In this document: piece after piece, positions 13,001 through 23,700 of the stretch
Position numbering within the stretch: the first letter of the stretch is position 1
How the letters are laid out: the number at the start of each line of letters is the position of its first letter
DNA from: Hexactinellida sp. DTS-2022
Lineage: Eukaryota; Porifera; Hexactinellida
Direction: 5' to 3'
NCBI GenBank assembly: GCA_028753945.1
Contig: JAPNXP010000004.1
Coordinates: 310,001 to 374,000 of the forward strand
Length of the DNA: 64,000 nucleotides
Program-made: the position numbers and the translations under genes
The notes under the pieces: model-generated
Seen by the model: only the letters and a program-made list of their open reading frames with translations
Told to the model about the DNA's origin: nothing
The model's database searches: none

Positions 13001-14629
13001 CTGCGCAAAATAATGGAGTTCGTCCTATAATACAGATAAAATAAACTACAGTTTTTGTATATATGTAGTCTAAATTATATTTTCCCAAAGATCTTGTCTC
13101 TTTTTTAATTATTTTTTTAACTCCTTTTTTCAAACCTAATATCCAAGATTCGACTGTTATGAAATATTTGCACTGATGTTAAATATCATAATTCAGGTTA
13201 AACAAACTTAAATGTTACAATAAATGTTTGAGACAAGATTAAGAGGAAAAATTTAGAGGAAAATATAATTCTGTAAATTTTTACAGTTTTAAATGCAATA
13301 CTGTTTCATTCAACATTAACTTCACAATAAATTTATACACATAGCACAACAGAAACTTTATAATATTACCTTTGTTATCCTTGAGAGCTAAGAGATAGCT
13401 TTCTTGTATCAAATCTTGCACTATTTCTACTGACACACCATTCAATGCAGCTACGTGTAACGGAGTGCATCCTACAGCATTCGGTATTTCACTGTTTGCT
13501 CCGTTCTTTAGCAATAGAGTTGTAGCCGCAGCATGTCCTACATATTATAAGATAATTATGTAAACCGTTTAGAAGTAAGGTTAAGATAGGATTCTTAATT
13601 TGGGGTAAAATTAATTATCTCCTTTCACTCAACATAATCAATAAAATAGTTCGAAAAGTGCAATTTTGCAAAATCAATTGATTTAAGTGACTTGTACATA
13701 CAGTACTTTCCATTTTCCATATCCCATATATAATTAGTCAGGGGTAAATTGATTTTGCTCACTAGGCCAAGGGGTAAACGTAAATTCACTTACAACTAGA
13801 GCAATCTTGTTATTAGGGAAATTTATATTATGTAAACCCAATGTATTTAATTAGCTCTAACCATTCTCAATAGCTAAGTGTAACGGAGTGTTGTTAAGCA
13901 CTATAATCTCTTCATAGTCGTTGTATTGCTTGGTTTGTATGTTGATATCCACCTCAGAATATTCTAGAAGCAAATTCAGTTGGTCACATCTCCCTTCGGC
14001 TGCCGCTGTGTGGAGAGGAGTTACCCAACTAGAAACGATATTTTCCATTTCTTTAGAAATATTTCCAACACCTCTTCTGCGAAAACTAGAACTTTGCATG
14101 CTGCTAATGCTTTCCTGACTCTCTACCATATCATCACTTGGCTAAAATTCGAAATTTATAGCGAATGTCATATTAAATATTTGGAAGTACTTACATGTTT
14201 AAATACAGTGAACTTCCGTTATAACGAAGTCGGATATAACGAAAAAACCACTTTTAACTAAATTCACATTTCCCTCAGAGCACTAAATGTATTAATTATT
14301 AACCGCTTTTAACGAATATCCGGATATAACGAAGGAATTTTCAAGTCCCAAGTACTTCGTTATAACGAGAATTCACTGTATGAATTATCAAAAGGTTGTG
14401 AAATACATTTTACGTATTTTGATATCACAGCAGTTGCATGCAACACTCAAACTGCACTCTTTTTATAATTCCAAAGAAAAAATATACAGAAAAATAAATT
14501 GCTTAAACTCACCACTTTTTTCCGTTTCAGCATTTGCATTTGCGCATTTTTCCGATCACTTTTCCCATATCTTTCCGAAGAAGAAGGCTTGCCAGGATCT
14601 AAGTACTTACTAGCTGGTTTATTATTCAT
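10043..14629 (-). CDS. Ankyrin-repeat TRP-type cation channel
   Basis: Seven exons: 14629-14513, 14141-13862, 13537-13370, 13024-12611, 12246-11252, 10838-10670 and 10248-10043. They total 2349 nt (782 aa), with phases agreeing at every junction. After a basic N-terminal tail come about five to six ankyrin repeats (roughly residues 73-275; TPLHTAAAEGR, TPLHLAIENGH, TPLHVAALNG, TPLFCAAEEG, TPLIVATKNG). A six-helix ion-transport domain follows (about 355-640), with basic S4 (FMRFIKVVRLLPG), a pore loop (HWTLLFMLRVLLQGEN) and S6 ending LLNIFIAQ. The reading continues VSDTYATTKSKSERIV, an S6-proximal linker, then a coiled-coil-like C-terminus (IEKQNANLEQFKQQIRQL). Ankyrin count and length are like TRPV, but the S6/linker wording is unlike vertebrate TRPV or TRPA1, so I do not assign a subfamily. 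It should sit in a membrane and pass cations. Confidence 0.88.
10389..10576. repeat. Family C MITE (TRP-like gene, last intron)
   Basis: ta-caatcgactccgcttaatagag ... aaagcggagttgactg-ta, with internal tgacccgattaagcgg blocks repeated in both orientations. Confidence 0.8.
10934..11093. repeat. Family B MITE (TRP-like gene intron)
   Basis: ta-cagtcaactctcgttataacg ... ggttataacgggagtttactg-ta; internal ccggatattcgttataagcgg. Confidence 0.8.
14214..14380. repeat. Family B MITE (TRP-like gene intron 1)
   Basis: ta-cagtgaacttccgttataacg ... cgttataacgagaattcactg-ta, inserted between the first and second coding exons. Confidence 0.8.
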
Positions 14630-16024
14630 TCCAACAAGTACAATTATTCAAATATACACTAAACATTCTCATTTATATCTTCCAATATGAATCATTATTG
14701 GTGTTTTGATCAAGGTTTCATCCCACAATAAGACTATTTAAGTAGGAATTCTTATATGTGGCCGAACTAACTCGTGGCCTTTGATATCACTAATAATTTT
14801 ATTTGAATTAGCATATCTTCTTATAATGTAATATAAGTTATACAATAATAATTAATTTTTATAGTATCTCAATTTCACATTACTATTTAAAAAAGTCGTT
14901 TATCGGAAGGTTTTTAATTAAGACACTTTTGCCTAGGCAAAGCCGGTGATTTTCCCTAATATACTTTTTGCCAAATAGGGTACTTTCTAAAAATCCACAC
15001 TATAAGGACGCTTAGGTTTTGTAAACTATAAACGAATTGAGCGGAGTTTTCCTGAAAAAAGGTTTGCCTGATTTGAATTTGAGTTCGCTTTTTAGAACCC
15101 GAACCGAAAATGTACAATTACTGACACATATTTAGGCTAGCTCTAATTAAGAGCAAATTCCTCCAACCTAAGTAACAGTTCCTTATTTATAATAATAATC
15201 AGATATTGTGATTAATTTATTAAGAATAATGTTAGAGAGAATTGATCCCCTATAATATCGTTCCAGGAATCATGTAGTTATTTAAATAACAACGATGAAC
15301 TTAGATATTGAGCTACGTTTTAATAATATTACCTATGTTAAATTATAGATTCACTATAAAAGGATCTGTTCCGATTCCGATTTTTGTTGAACTGTGTATT
15401 GTTGAATTGTATTGCTTTTTGTTGTTGAACTGTATTGCTGTATTGTAAACTGTATTGAACTGTATATTTTGCAATATTTTGTTGGAAATATACTATCACG
15501 TATTTGAGAATGTTTACTATTTGTAGTATGTATGAGCTAACTAGGTCAATTTTAAATCTGGCAGATTTAACTTTTTACTGAATTAACTAATCTATAAGAA
15601 TCTGTCCCCTACAACAAAGCCCTTCTTTTGTGGAGAAAGTCTAATAAAAATAAACCATTCAAATAATTACTTTTGTAGACTGAAGGAAACAGTAGAATGT
15701 AGTGATCGACAATCTACTTTTTCGCATACCCGGCTTAACAACTGACTTTGAAAAATCAAGTTTACGAAGACTCTAATATTAACTATTTGTGTTTAAGAAA
15801 ACCGTGAAAAATGCAAGCTCTTATCATTAATGAATGAACTCAATACACGTATTAGAGGAATCTATTCATAAAATATGTATGAATAAATATACGAATAATT
15901 CCTTTATTGGATTTCCATGTCATAGATCCCGAGTAATATCCTCAATTAAATACAGAATCACTAAAATACAACTGATAAATAACATAGTTAAGACGTAACA
16001 TTAATATTATGGGATAATATAGTG
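14630..16024. other. Intergenic between the TRP-like gene and ACSBG A
   Basis: It holds the TRP-like promoter and the ACSBG A 3' UTR; a minus-strand AATAAA lies at 15908-15903. A run near 15388-15470 repeats ttgttgaactgtattg several times. No supported gene is visible. Confidence 0.5.
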
Positions 16025-19000
16025 TTAATTATTAGAGTACATCTTCTTGATTATGCCAGCATATTTCTCAACAACAAATATTCTCCTTAGTTTAGCAGTA
16101 GGAGTGAGTTCTCCAGTGTTGATGGTAAAGTTGAGTGGAAGAATTGCGAAATCCTAAAAATGAAAGCTAAAAATACAGTGAACGAAGTCGAAGGGACCCT
16201 TTATTGATTTAAATCAGTTACTTTATCCATTTGGGGAATACTATACAGTAGAACCTCGTTAGTATGAACACGGTTAATAAGAAACTCCGGTTAATACGAA
16301 CGAACACTATTTTAGTCCCCTTCAAATATTTTCAATACAAATGACACTGGTGCCATTTGTATTGAAAATATTTGAAGGGGACTAAAATAGTGTTCGTTCG
16401 TATTAACCGGATGTTCGTACTAGAGGTTCTACTGTATATAACTTCGTTATAAGCGGGTATTTCGTTATTACCGACTTCGTTATAACGGGAGTTTACAGAA
16501 TACACATCATAACATTAACATAGTAACTATTAATAACCTTTATGATACACTGATGGTTCATGGCTCTCTCATTAGCTCTGCTAATCCCTTCCTGAATGTA
16601 CTTCCTGACGACAGGACTCTCCATCACCTCACTCACCTTACTCAACTCAACTCCCAGACTCTTGCAAATGCCTACAGCTTCTTCGTCTAGCTCGTCTGTG
16701 GGAGTTCCCTCTGCACTCAGTTTGCACTTCACAGTCACTAACATATTGAAATACTCCCTCGCTTCTCCCACTACAACGCAGAAGGCACACAGTTTCAGTT
16801 CTTTCTTCATTTCATCCTCGATTGGCATTGGGATCACGTTTTGCCCTGAGGAGTGAATCAGTATCTCTTTGATTCGGCTAGTAATCGAAACGATTCCTAT
16901 ATGCAGTCATAGATAACTACCAATATTAGTCATTAGAATAGACATATTTTGAGCATCGTAATCTGATTATAGATCCCTTTAGAAACTAGGATAGAAATCG
17001 GAATTTGATCGAAGATTTTCTAGCAAACGATCTCGATTCCTTTTTCTGATTAACACAGCCTTTTTTACATCAAATTTATATCATTTTCTTCTTAATCAAT
17101 AAAGCACACAACATTTATATCAATAATTTACAATCATTAATTTTTTTGCATTAATTAGTGCATAAGACGACCACTTTTGGCTCAAATATATAGCAACAAA
17201 CTACTATATTATCTCAATATCTGCCTGATTGAAATATCAAAGGATCGTAAAAATGATCATAGATTCTTATATAAACTACCTTATTATAGGAAATTATCGC
17301 GCCATGAAATTATCGCGAAGGAAATTAACGCGATTTGGAGAAATTCGCGATTTCATGGCGTTAATTTCCTATAATAAGGTAGTATAAATCATGATTTCAC
17401 CTAGGATTGGCATCGGAATCTCGATCTTTTTCACGATCGCCTAAAGGCCTATTTATACTACTGACCTTCTGAATCAACACGACCAATATCTTCAGTATGA
17501 AACCAGTTATCATCATCAATAGCTTGAGCTGTTTTCCCGACATTTCTCAAATAACCCATAAATATGTGTCTACCTCGAATGCAAATCTCTCCTTCTCCTT
17601 GGCTATAAATAGCAGATATATTGTGAAATTAAAGCGGCATTATATATGGATTTTCAGATCACTTATGAATGTTTAATTATAGTAGAATCTCGTTAGTACG
17701 AACACGGTTAATAAGAATTTCCGGATAAGACGAACAAACAGTTCCATAAAGTCAGGTCCCTACAATGGCTATTCAATGGGTATTACTCCGGTTAATACGA
17801 ACACCGGATAAATCGAACAAATGTTTACCGTCCGTTGGTGTTCGTTTTAACGAGGTTCTACTGTATATGGTTTTAATAGATAGTCTTTCTCACCTATTCG
17901 GTTGATGAATTTTTAACTCTGCACCTTCCATTATCTTACCAACAGCTCCATACTTGTTAGAATCCGCGAGAGAGAATGTACAAGGGCCTGTTGTCTCGGT
18001 ACAACCATAGGCATTGCTTATTGGCAAATTCGCACTGTCAAAGAACTCAAGAACTGACACATTACAATGTGATGATCCTGTTAACTGATTATACATAAGT
18101 TAATAAACAATCAATTTAAATGATCATATTATTACCAGAATATTTGTGTTCTTAAAACCCAATTTGTTTCTAACATCTTCCAGTTTGATTCTATACAAAT
18201 AGAATTTGGATAATACTAGAATAATAAGTATGTATGTACTACATTTAACCCGCTGTACGTATATACTAATTAATATATTCTATTTTTTATAGTATGGTAA
18301 TTTCCATAGGGTAATTTCCATAAGTAGTAAATTTATACAAATCCTATGGGTAATGTGTTTTTTGAGTTTAAAAATGTTGTAACCCATCTGAAAATTTGAA
18401 CACAGTCAAATTTATGCTTATTTATTACTTTTCATTATATAACTATAACCATTCGTAAATTTACCAAATTATTATTGGCTGCAACATAAATATTGCAATA
18501 ATCTTTCATTAAGAATTCTGAGTTTATTAAATTAATACTTATGTGAAATTTACTATATTTAATTTGAAAATACATACTCTCCTGATTTGACAGCTGGCTC
18601 AATTTTGGTGTACATCCCAAGCAATATGGCAGGCAAACCTAAGAAAATATCCGGCTCAACTTCCTACATGAAAAAAGATTAATTATATTGCAAAGTAGCA
18701 AAAAGGGTAAGGTAGTAAACCCAAACGGATTAAATTAGTGATTAATAGCTTTAATAGTAAGATTGTGTTAGCAACATATTTGTTTAATATACGAATTGCA
18801 AATAGTCAAATCAAAATGATAATTAAATACCAAAGTTGAAACCGATTCAACTAATACTGATTTTACCAAATAGCTATCCAACCAAAAAGTTGTTTTACTA
18901 AATAGTTGTTCAACCAAATAACGAATACATACTAATATTCGGTATTAACAGAATAAAACTATTTGGCTAATACTATTGGTTCAACTGGATATCTAACTAT

Positions 19001-20316
19001 TATACGGTTGCAAGTTGCAACCTTATTAAATACCTTAATAGTTTGGGCTAGAGTCCCAACCATAGCATCTCTATCAGCAAAATATGTAATACATCCAGAG
19101 ATGAGTGGACAGTAAATATCCTAAAAACTTATATAAATTCAAACCAGAAAATGGTATTGCATTTATACTTACACATAACTGTCCTCCAATATGACTGAGT
19201 GGAAGATAGCTTATTGATGTATAGCCCTATGAAAGCACTTACTCTGGATAAAACATAGATATTACTATTGTTGCCTTCAAATGGTCTTACCTATATTATA
19301 TTTTTTGTTATTAAAATGCAGCAAAGTTTGTATACATATATCGTGAGTTAACATTATTCTGTTACTGTAGTATTAATATTTACACCTATATAGCAACGTA
19401 CCTGTTTGTATTTATACGAATTTGTGAATACAGTTGTGAGGTAGATGAGGCTATCATGACTTAACATCACACCCTATTTAGTATTCACATTTGAAACAAG
19501 AAAGTACAATGCATATTCAGCGATTTATTTGTACCTTTGGCATGCCAGTAGTCCCTGACGTGTATATGAGAGTACTACAGTGTCCAGGTTTCTGAGCACT
19601 CATAATAGCTTCTATTTCCTCTGTCTTCACGTCCTATGTAGAGAGAGAGAGAGAGAGAATAAACAGAGACTGAGATTAGAATTGGTGCACAGACTACCTT
19701 TCCTTTCTGTAGGAACTCATCCCAGCTGATGACACCTTCCTTCCTGAGAGACTCCTCCACAGGGCCCGGTGAGTACTGCACTAACTTCAGCCCTGGTATA
19801 CCCCTCCCGGCTTCCAGCAGCTTTCTCAGGATCAGAGAGTGCTCTCCTATCGCAATGCGACTACGGGAATTCTCCAGGATAAACCTTGTCGTCTCCACAT
19901 TGTTAGTTGTGTAGATGCCAGTGGCTAGTCCCCCTGCCATAATGGTTCCGAGATCTGCCATCATCCACTCGGGGGAATTGTACCCCATAATGCTGACTCC
20001 CTCAAACCGCTTCAGCCCAACAGCCACCAGTGACTTGGCTACTCGCATACACTGATCATACCACTCAGAGAATGTAGTTGTCTCCCATTTACCATCTCGC
20101 TTCACACTAAGTGCTTTGTTGGATCCGAATTTGGAGCAACTCTCTTTGAACACATCAGGAATGGTGCGAGCTGGGATTGCACTCAATCCTTCTTTTCCAA
20201 CCTTAAAGTGAGAAAGTATTTACTGAAGTATAATTAATTCAATAAACCATTTAACTAACCTTGATGGATATCTCTCCATCTGGTTCAGTTATCCAGTTAG
20301 TTAAAGACCCAGCCAT
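16025..20316 (-). CDS. Bubblegum-type long-chain acyl-CoA synthetase, paralogue A
   Basis: Twelve exons: 20316-20260, 20201-19698, 19633-19535, 19473-19402, 19226-19173, 19120-19034, 18663-18578, 18190-18136, 18084-17894, 17602-17466, 16896-16538 and 16153-16025. They total 1830 nt (609 aa). It belongs to the ANL superfamily, whose members activate fatty acids to acyl-AMP and then acyl-CoA. Visible motifs are the P-loop YTSGTTGMPK (exon 3 into 4), SYLPLSHIGGQ, EVEPDIFLGLPAI and YGCTETTGP. The A7/A8 region is altered: C has YKTGD where A has FHTED, C has ITGRIKE where A has ITSRIKE, and C has TSGGEN where A has HSSGQN. The C-terminal lysine region (LTPTAKL) is kept. Exon 2, intron 2 and much of exon 11 are almost identical to paralogues B or C. 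Catalytic activity is therefore uncertain, although the frame is intact. Confidence 0.9.
16174..16497. repeat. Family B-related MITE split by a family A MITE (ACSBG A intron 11)
   Basis: The left end ta-cagtgaacgaagtcg and the right end cgttataacgggagtttacag are parts of one element. They are separated by the family A copy at 16244-16436, which has its own TA flanks. The order of insertion is thus B-type first, A-type later. Confidence 0.7.
16244..16436. repeat. Family A MITE with a perfect 57-bp hairpin
   Basis: ta-cagtagaacctcgttag ... agaggttctactg-ta. Bases 16287-16343 and 16354-16410 are perfect reverse complements (57 bp each) around the 10-base spacer acactggtgc. Confidence 0.9.
16962..17274. 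repeat. Dispersed repeat family J copy (ACSBG A intron 10)
   Basis: Contains tttgatcgaagattttctag, a cctttttctgat block, a gtgcataagacga block and a gagctcaaat-like block. The same order of blocks occurs at about 42400-42650 in a WDR5 intron. Confidence 0.55.
17275..17384. repeat. Long imperfect palindrome (ACSBG A intron 10)
   Basis: The left arm actaccttattataggaaat-ta returns as its reverse complement at the right end. Inner blocks cgccatgaaat and atttcatggcg also pair, interrupted by tcgcga-rich sequence. It looks like a small palindromic MITE. Confidence 0.75.
17678..17865. repeat. Family A MITE, subfamily with gataagacgaacaaacag (ACSBG A intron 9)
   Basis: Shares the inner block gtccctacaatggctatt and the ending ccgtccgttggtgttcg with the copy at 28463-28610 in intron 9 of paralogue C. 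The two are in opposite orientation relative to their genes. Confidence 0.75.
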
Positions 20317-20708
20317 CTCTAATCAACTTATAATTAATATCTCTAAGATTCTAACTTCCTAAAATAGCAAAATTTCTTTTGATAAGGCACTTATAGAGAA
20401 AATAAGTATAAAGGAACAATTCTAAAACTGTAAAGCAATTTTACATATCATAATTATTTTTGTGCACCAGATGTTCATTCAGCTATGTATGTATCATGTT
20501 AAATTGTAAAATGGTTTAACCGTTATATGAAAAATCTAAAATTACAGGTGTGCAGAGTTTTGTTAAATTATGTGATCTACATAAGTGAAAGACCGAACTC
20601 CTCTTAAATAGAATCTTGGTTAAATAAGGGTATATACTACCATTTACTACAATGGTTAATTCGAAAAAATAAACTAATTAGGATTGTTTAGTTAGATTCG
20701 AAAAAATA
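20317..20708. other. Intergenic, ACSBG B 3' side to ACSBG A start
   Basis: 392 bp of AT-rich DNA. It should contain the ACSBG A promoter and the ACSBG B 3' UTR. No clear motif is recognised. Confidence 0.5.
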
Positions 20709-23700
20709 TTAAGAATACATCTTATCGATGATGTCTGCATATTTCTTAACAATAATGCCTCTCTTCAGTTTAACAGTAGGAGTGAGCTCTCTTGTGTTGA
20801 TGGTAAAGTTAAGTGGAAGAATCGCGAAATCCTAAAAACGAAATATTAGCACACACATCATAACAAAGTAACTTATTAATAACCTTTATGGTGCACTGAT
20901 GGTTCATGGCTCTCTCATTAGCTCTGCTAATCCCTTCCTGAATGTACTTCCTGACGACAGGACTCTCCATCACCTCACTCACCTTACTCAACTCAGCTCC
21001 CAGACTCTTGCAAATGCCTACAGCTTCTTCGTCTAGCTCGTCTGTGGGAGTTCCCTCTGCACTCAGTTTGCACTTCACAGTCACTAACATATTGAAATAC
21101 TCCCTCGCTTCTCCCACTACAACGCAGAAGGCACACAGTTTCAGTTCTTTCTTCATTTCCATCTCTATCGGCACTGGCGCTACATTCTGTTCGGATCCTA
21201 TCACCAACATCTCCTTTATGCGACCAGTTATCCACAGAAAACCTTAAAAAATCATACACTTATTGTTATTTTTGTATACTAGAGTAGATACCAGATATAA
21301 GTACACCGGTTATAAGAACATGCCAGATAAAAGAACATTCTACTGGAAAAAACGGTTGGAAAACGATTATACTCCTACATAATTTATGTCGGTGATAATA
21401 AAATTATATGCAGTCCCCACGATGTTATTATAACCGGCATCCACTGTCATATAAAGCACATTAAATATAAATATATTTTCTCGGTCTTGAGGTATTCTTA
21501 TACGATATACACTGTTCAACCTCGAGAGCATTACAAAGCGCACTGTAAGTATACTACAGTAAACCTTCAGAAAGTAAACACCCTGGGGACCAGCCAAAAT
21601 GTTCACTTTTGAGAGGTGTTCGCTTTTCATGAATTATCATAACGTGTGTCTAAAGTAAAAAAAGGGGAAATTTTGGGACCGAGAAAAAGTGTTCAGATTT
21701 TAGAGTTGTTCATTCCTTGAAGGTGTTTACTTTTGGAAGTTTTACTGTATATTTTTATTGCTAAATTGCTAATTCTAGTCAGAAAAGTATTTTTTCATCT
21801 AAAATTCATGCTCTTTAGATTTTATATTGCACTAGTCTATGGGTAATAATTCATTTAAGAAGCTCTTAACATTATGCTACCTTCTGAATCAATGCTTCCG
21901 AAATCTCCTGTCTGATAAAATCCATCTGAATTCATAACTTCGGCTGTTTTCTCAGAATTTCGGAGATATCCCATAAACATGTACCTTCCTCTAATCAAGA
22001 TGTGACCCTCCCCATCACTACAGTAGATTGCAATATATAAATACAGTGGTGTTCGCGTTATAGCAAGTCGCATTTTGCACGAAATTTTTTGCTAATGGCG
22101 AACTTGCTATTAGGGTAACAAAATTAACATTAAATGCTCGCTTTGGTACTGAAAATAACTTGTTAATAGAGCAAATATTGCTATTAGAGCAATTTCTATT
22201 AGGCGAACACCACTATATAGGATTGTAGTTTGAATTAAATAAAAATAACATCACCTATTCGGTTTGTCTATAATTACTTCGCAGCCTTCTATGGGTTTTC
22301 CAACAGAACCGTATTTATTATATTTTGGGACACACATTGAAATCGGCCCACAGACCTCTGTACAACCGTAGAGGTTGTAAATTGGGAGTTTCGCACTGTC
22401 GAATAACTTGAATAATGCAAGCGGAGTAATTGCACCAGCAGTTAACTAATTGGAAATAATAATATTTAGTTGTATTTATTCGATAAAATATATCAAAATG
22501 AACAATATTTCTAATTTCTAATATTTATTTGTATTATATCTGACACCAATTGTTGTTGTTGTTGTTGTCTAGTGTAGTTATTTTCTGTAAAACTTACCAA
22601 ACTTTCTGATTTGCTAAGTCCAATAGATTTTGCAACATCTTTAAGGAGCAATCTTAACAAAAATATTAACTCAATAATACGTATAACAATTTCTAAACTT
22701 TAAAAGCACTTTTCTAAATATAATTTCAGGTAATTGCATGGTCATTTTCTTTAACATCAAAGATTCACCTTGCAATGCCTGGTTTTGATATAAAAAGGTG
22801 TTGGTCATTAAATAAGTAAGCCTGACAATATTTAGATTTGTAACTAACGTACTTTCCATTCCTGATTTCGGGTTCCACTTTCTCAAAGAGTATCTCCCAA
22901 ACCCGTGGGACTCCCAAGAATATATTCGGTTCTACTTCCTATGAAATTAATAAATAATAACAAACTATATTTTGGGAAAAATGCACAAATAGAATTAGAA
23001 ATTGCATCAAACTTGCCTTCAGTGAATCTAATAGTGAACCACTTAACACATCAGGTTGTGCAAAGTACACTTCACATCCAATTAACAGTGGAATGTAGAA
23101 ATCCTATATTTATCATAGTAATATTTTTTGTTACTAATTATATTCAAATTTCACTCTTAACTTGAATAGTAATAGCAGTTGCTTTAATTGCAATTTGTTA
23201 AATAGCATAATATTAATCCCTAAGCGAGCATTTAATTTAATTATATTCCTCTAATTGCAAGTTTGCACATTAACAAAGAAATTTATTGCAAATATAACTT
23301 GCTATAATGCAACTCAACTGTATTAAAAACTAAGTATTATGTGCTATTAGAATCTGCAGCTAACATGTTAAATTACTCAACCCTACCTTTTCCTAAACTT
23401 ACTAATATATGTCCTAGCACGTGACTGAAAGGGAGATAGCTCAAAAGACGTTGTCCCTAAGGCGATACAGTAAACACAGTCTTAATTCGTAAAAAATAAC
23501 TTACCTGTTTGAAACCGCATCCCACGATCATAACCATTACTATCCAAATCATGTTGTCATGACTCAACATAGTACCCTATTGGAAAACAAATGAGAATCT
23601 CAAAAGTAAAATATGTGACTTATTACATAAATCTACAGTCGACTCCGCTTAATCGGAACAAATCTTAGGAAACAAAATGTTACAATTAGAGTCTCGAATG

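Noticed and set aside
16596-16856. Plus-strand frames over ACSBG exon 11 (also 20942-21247)
   Set aside because: Present only because the converted tract is GC-rich and repeated; the true coding strand shows the ANL C-terminal domain.
16025-20316. ACSBG A as a pseudogene
   Set aside because: Despite altered motifs, all 12 exons, splice sites and the 610-codon frame are intact.
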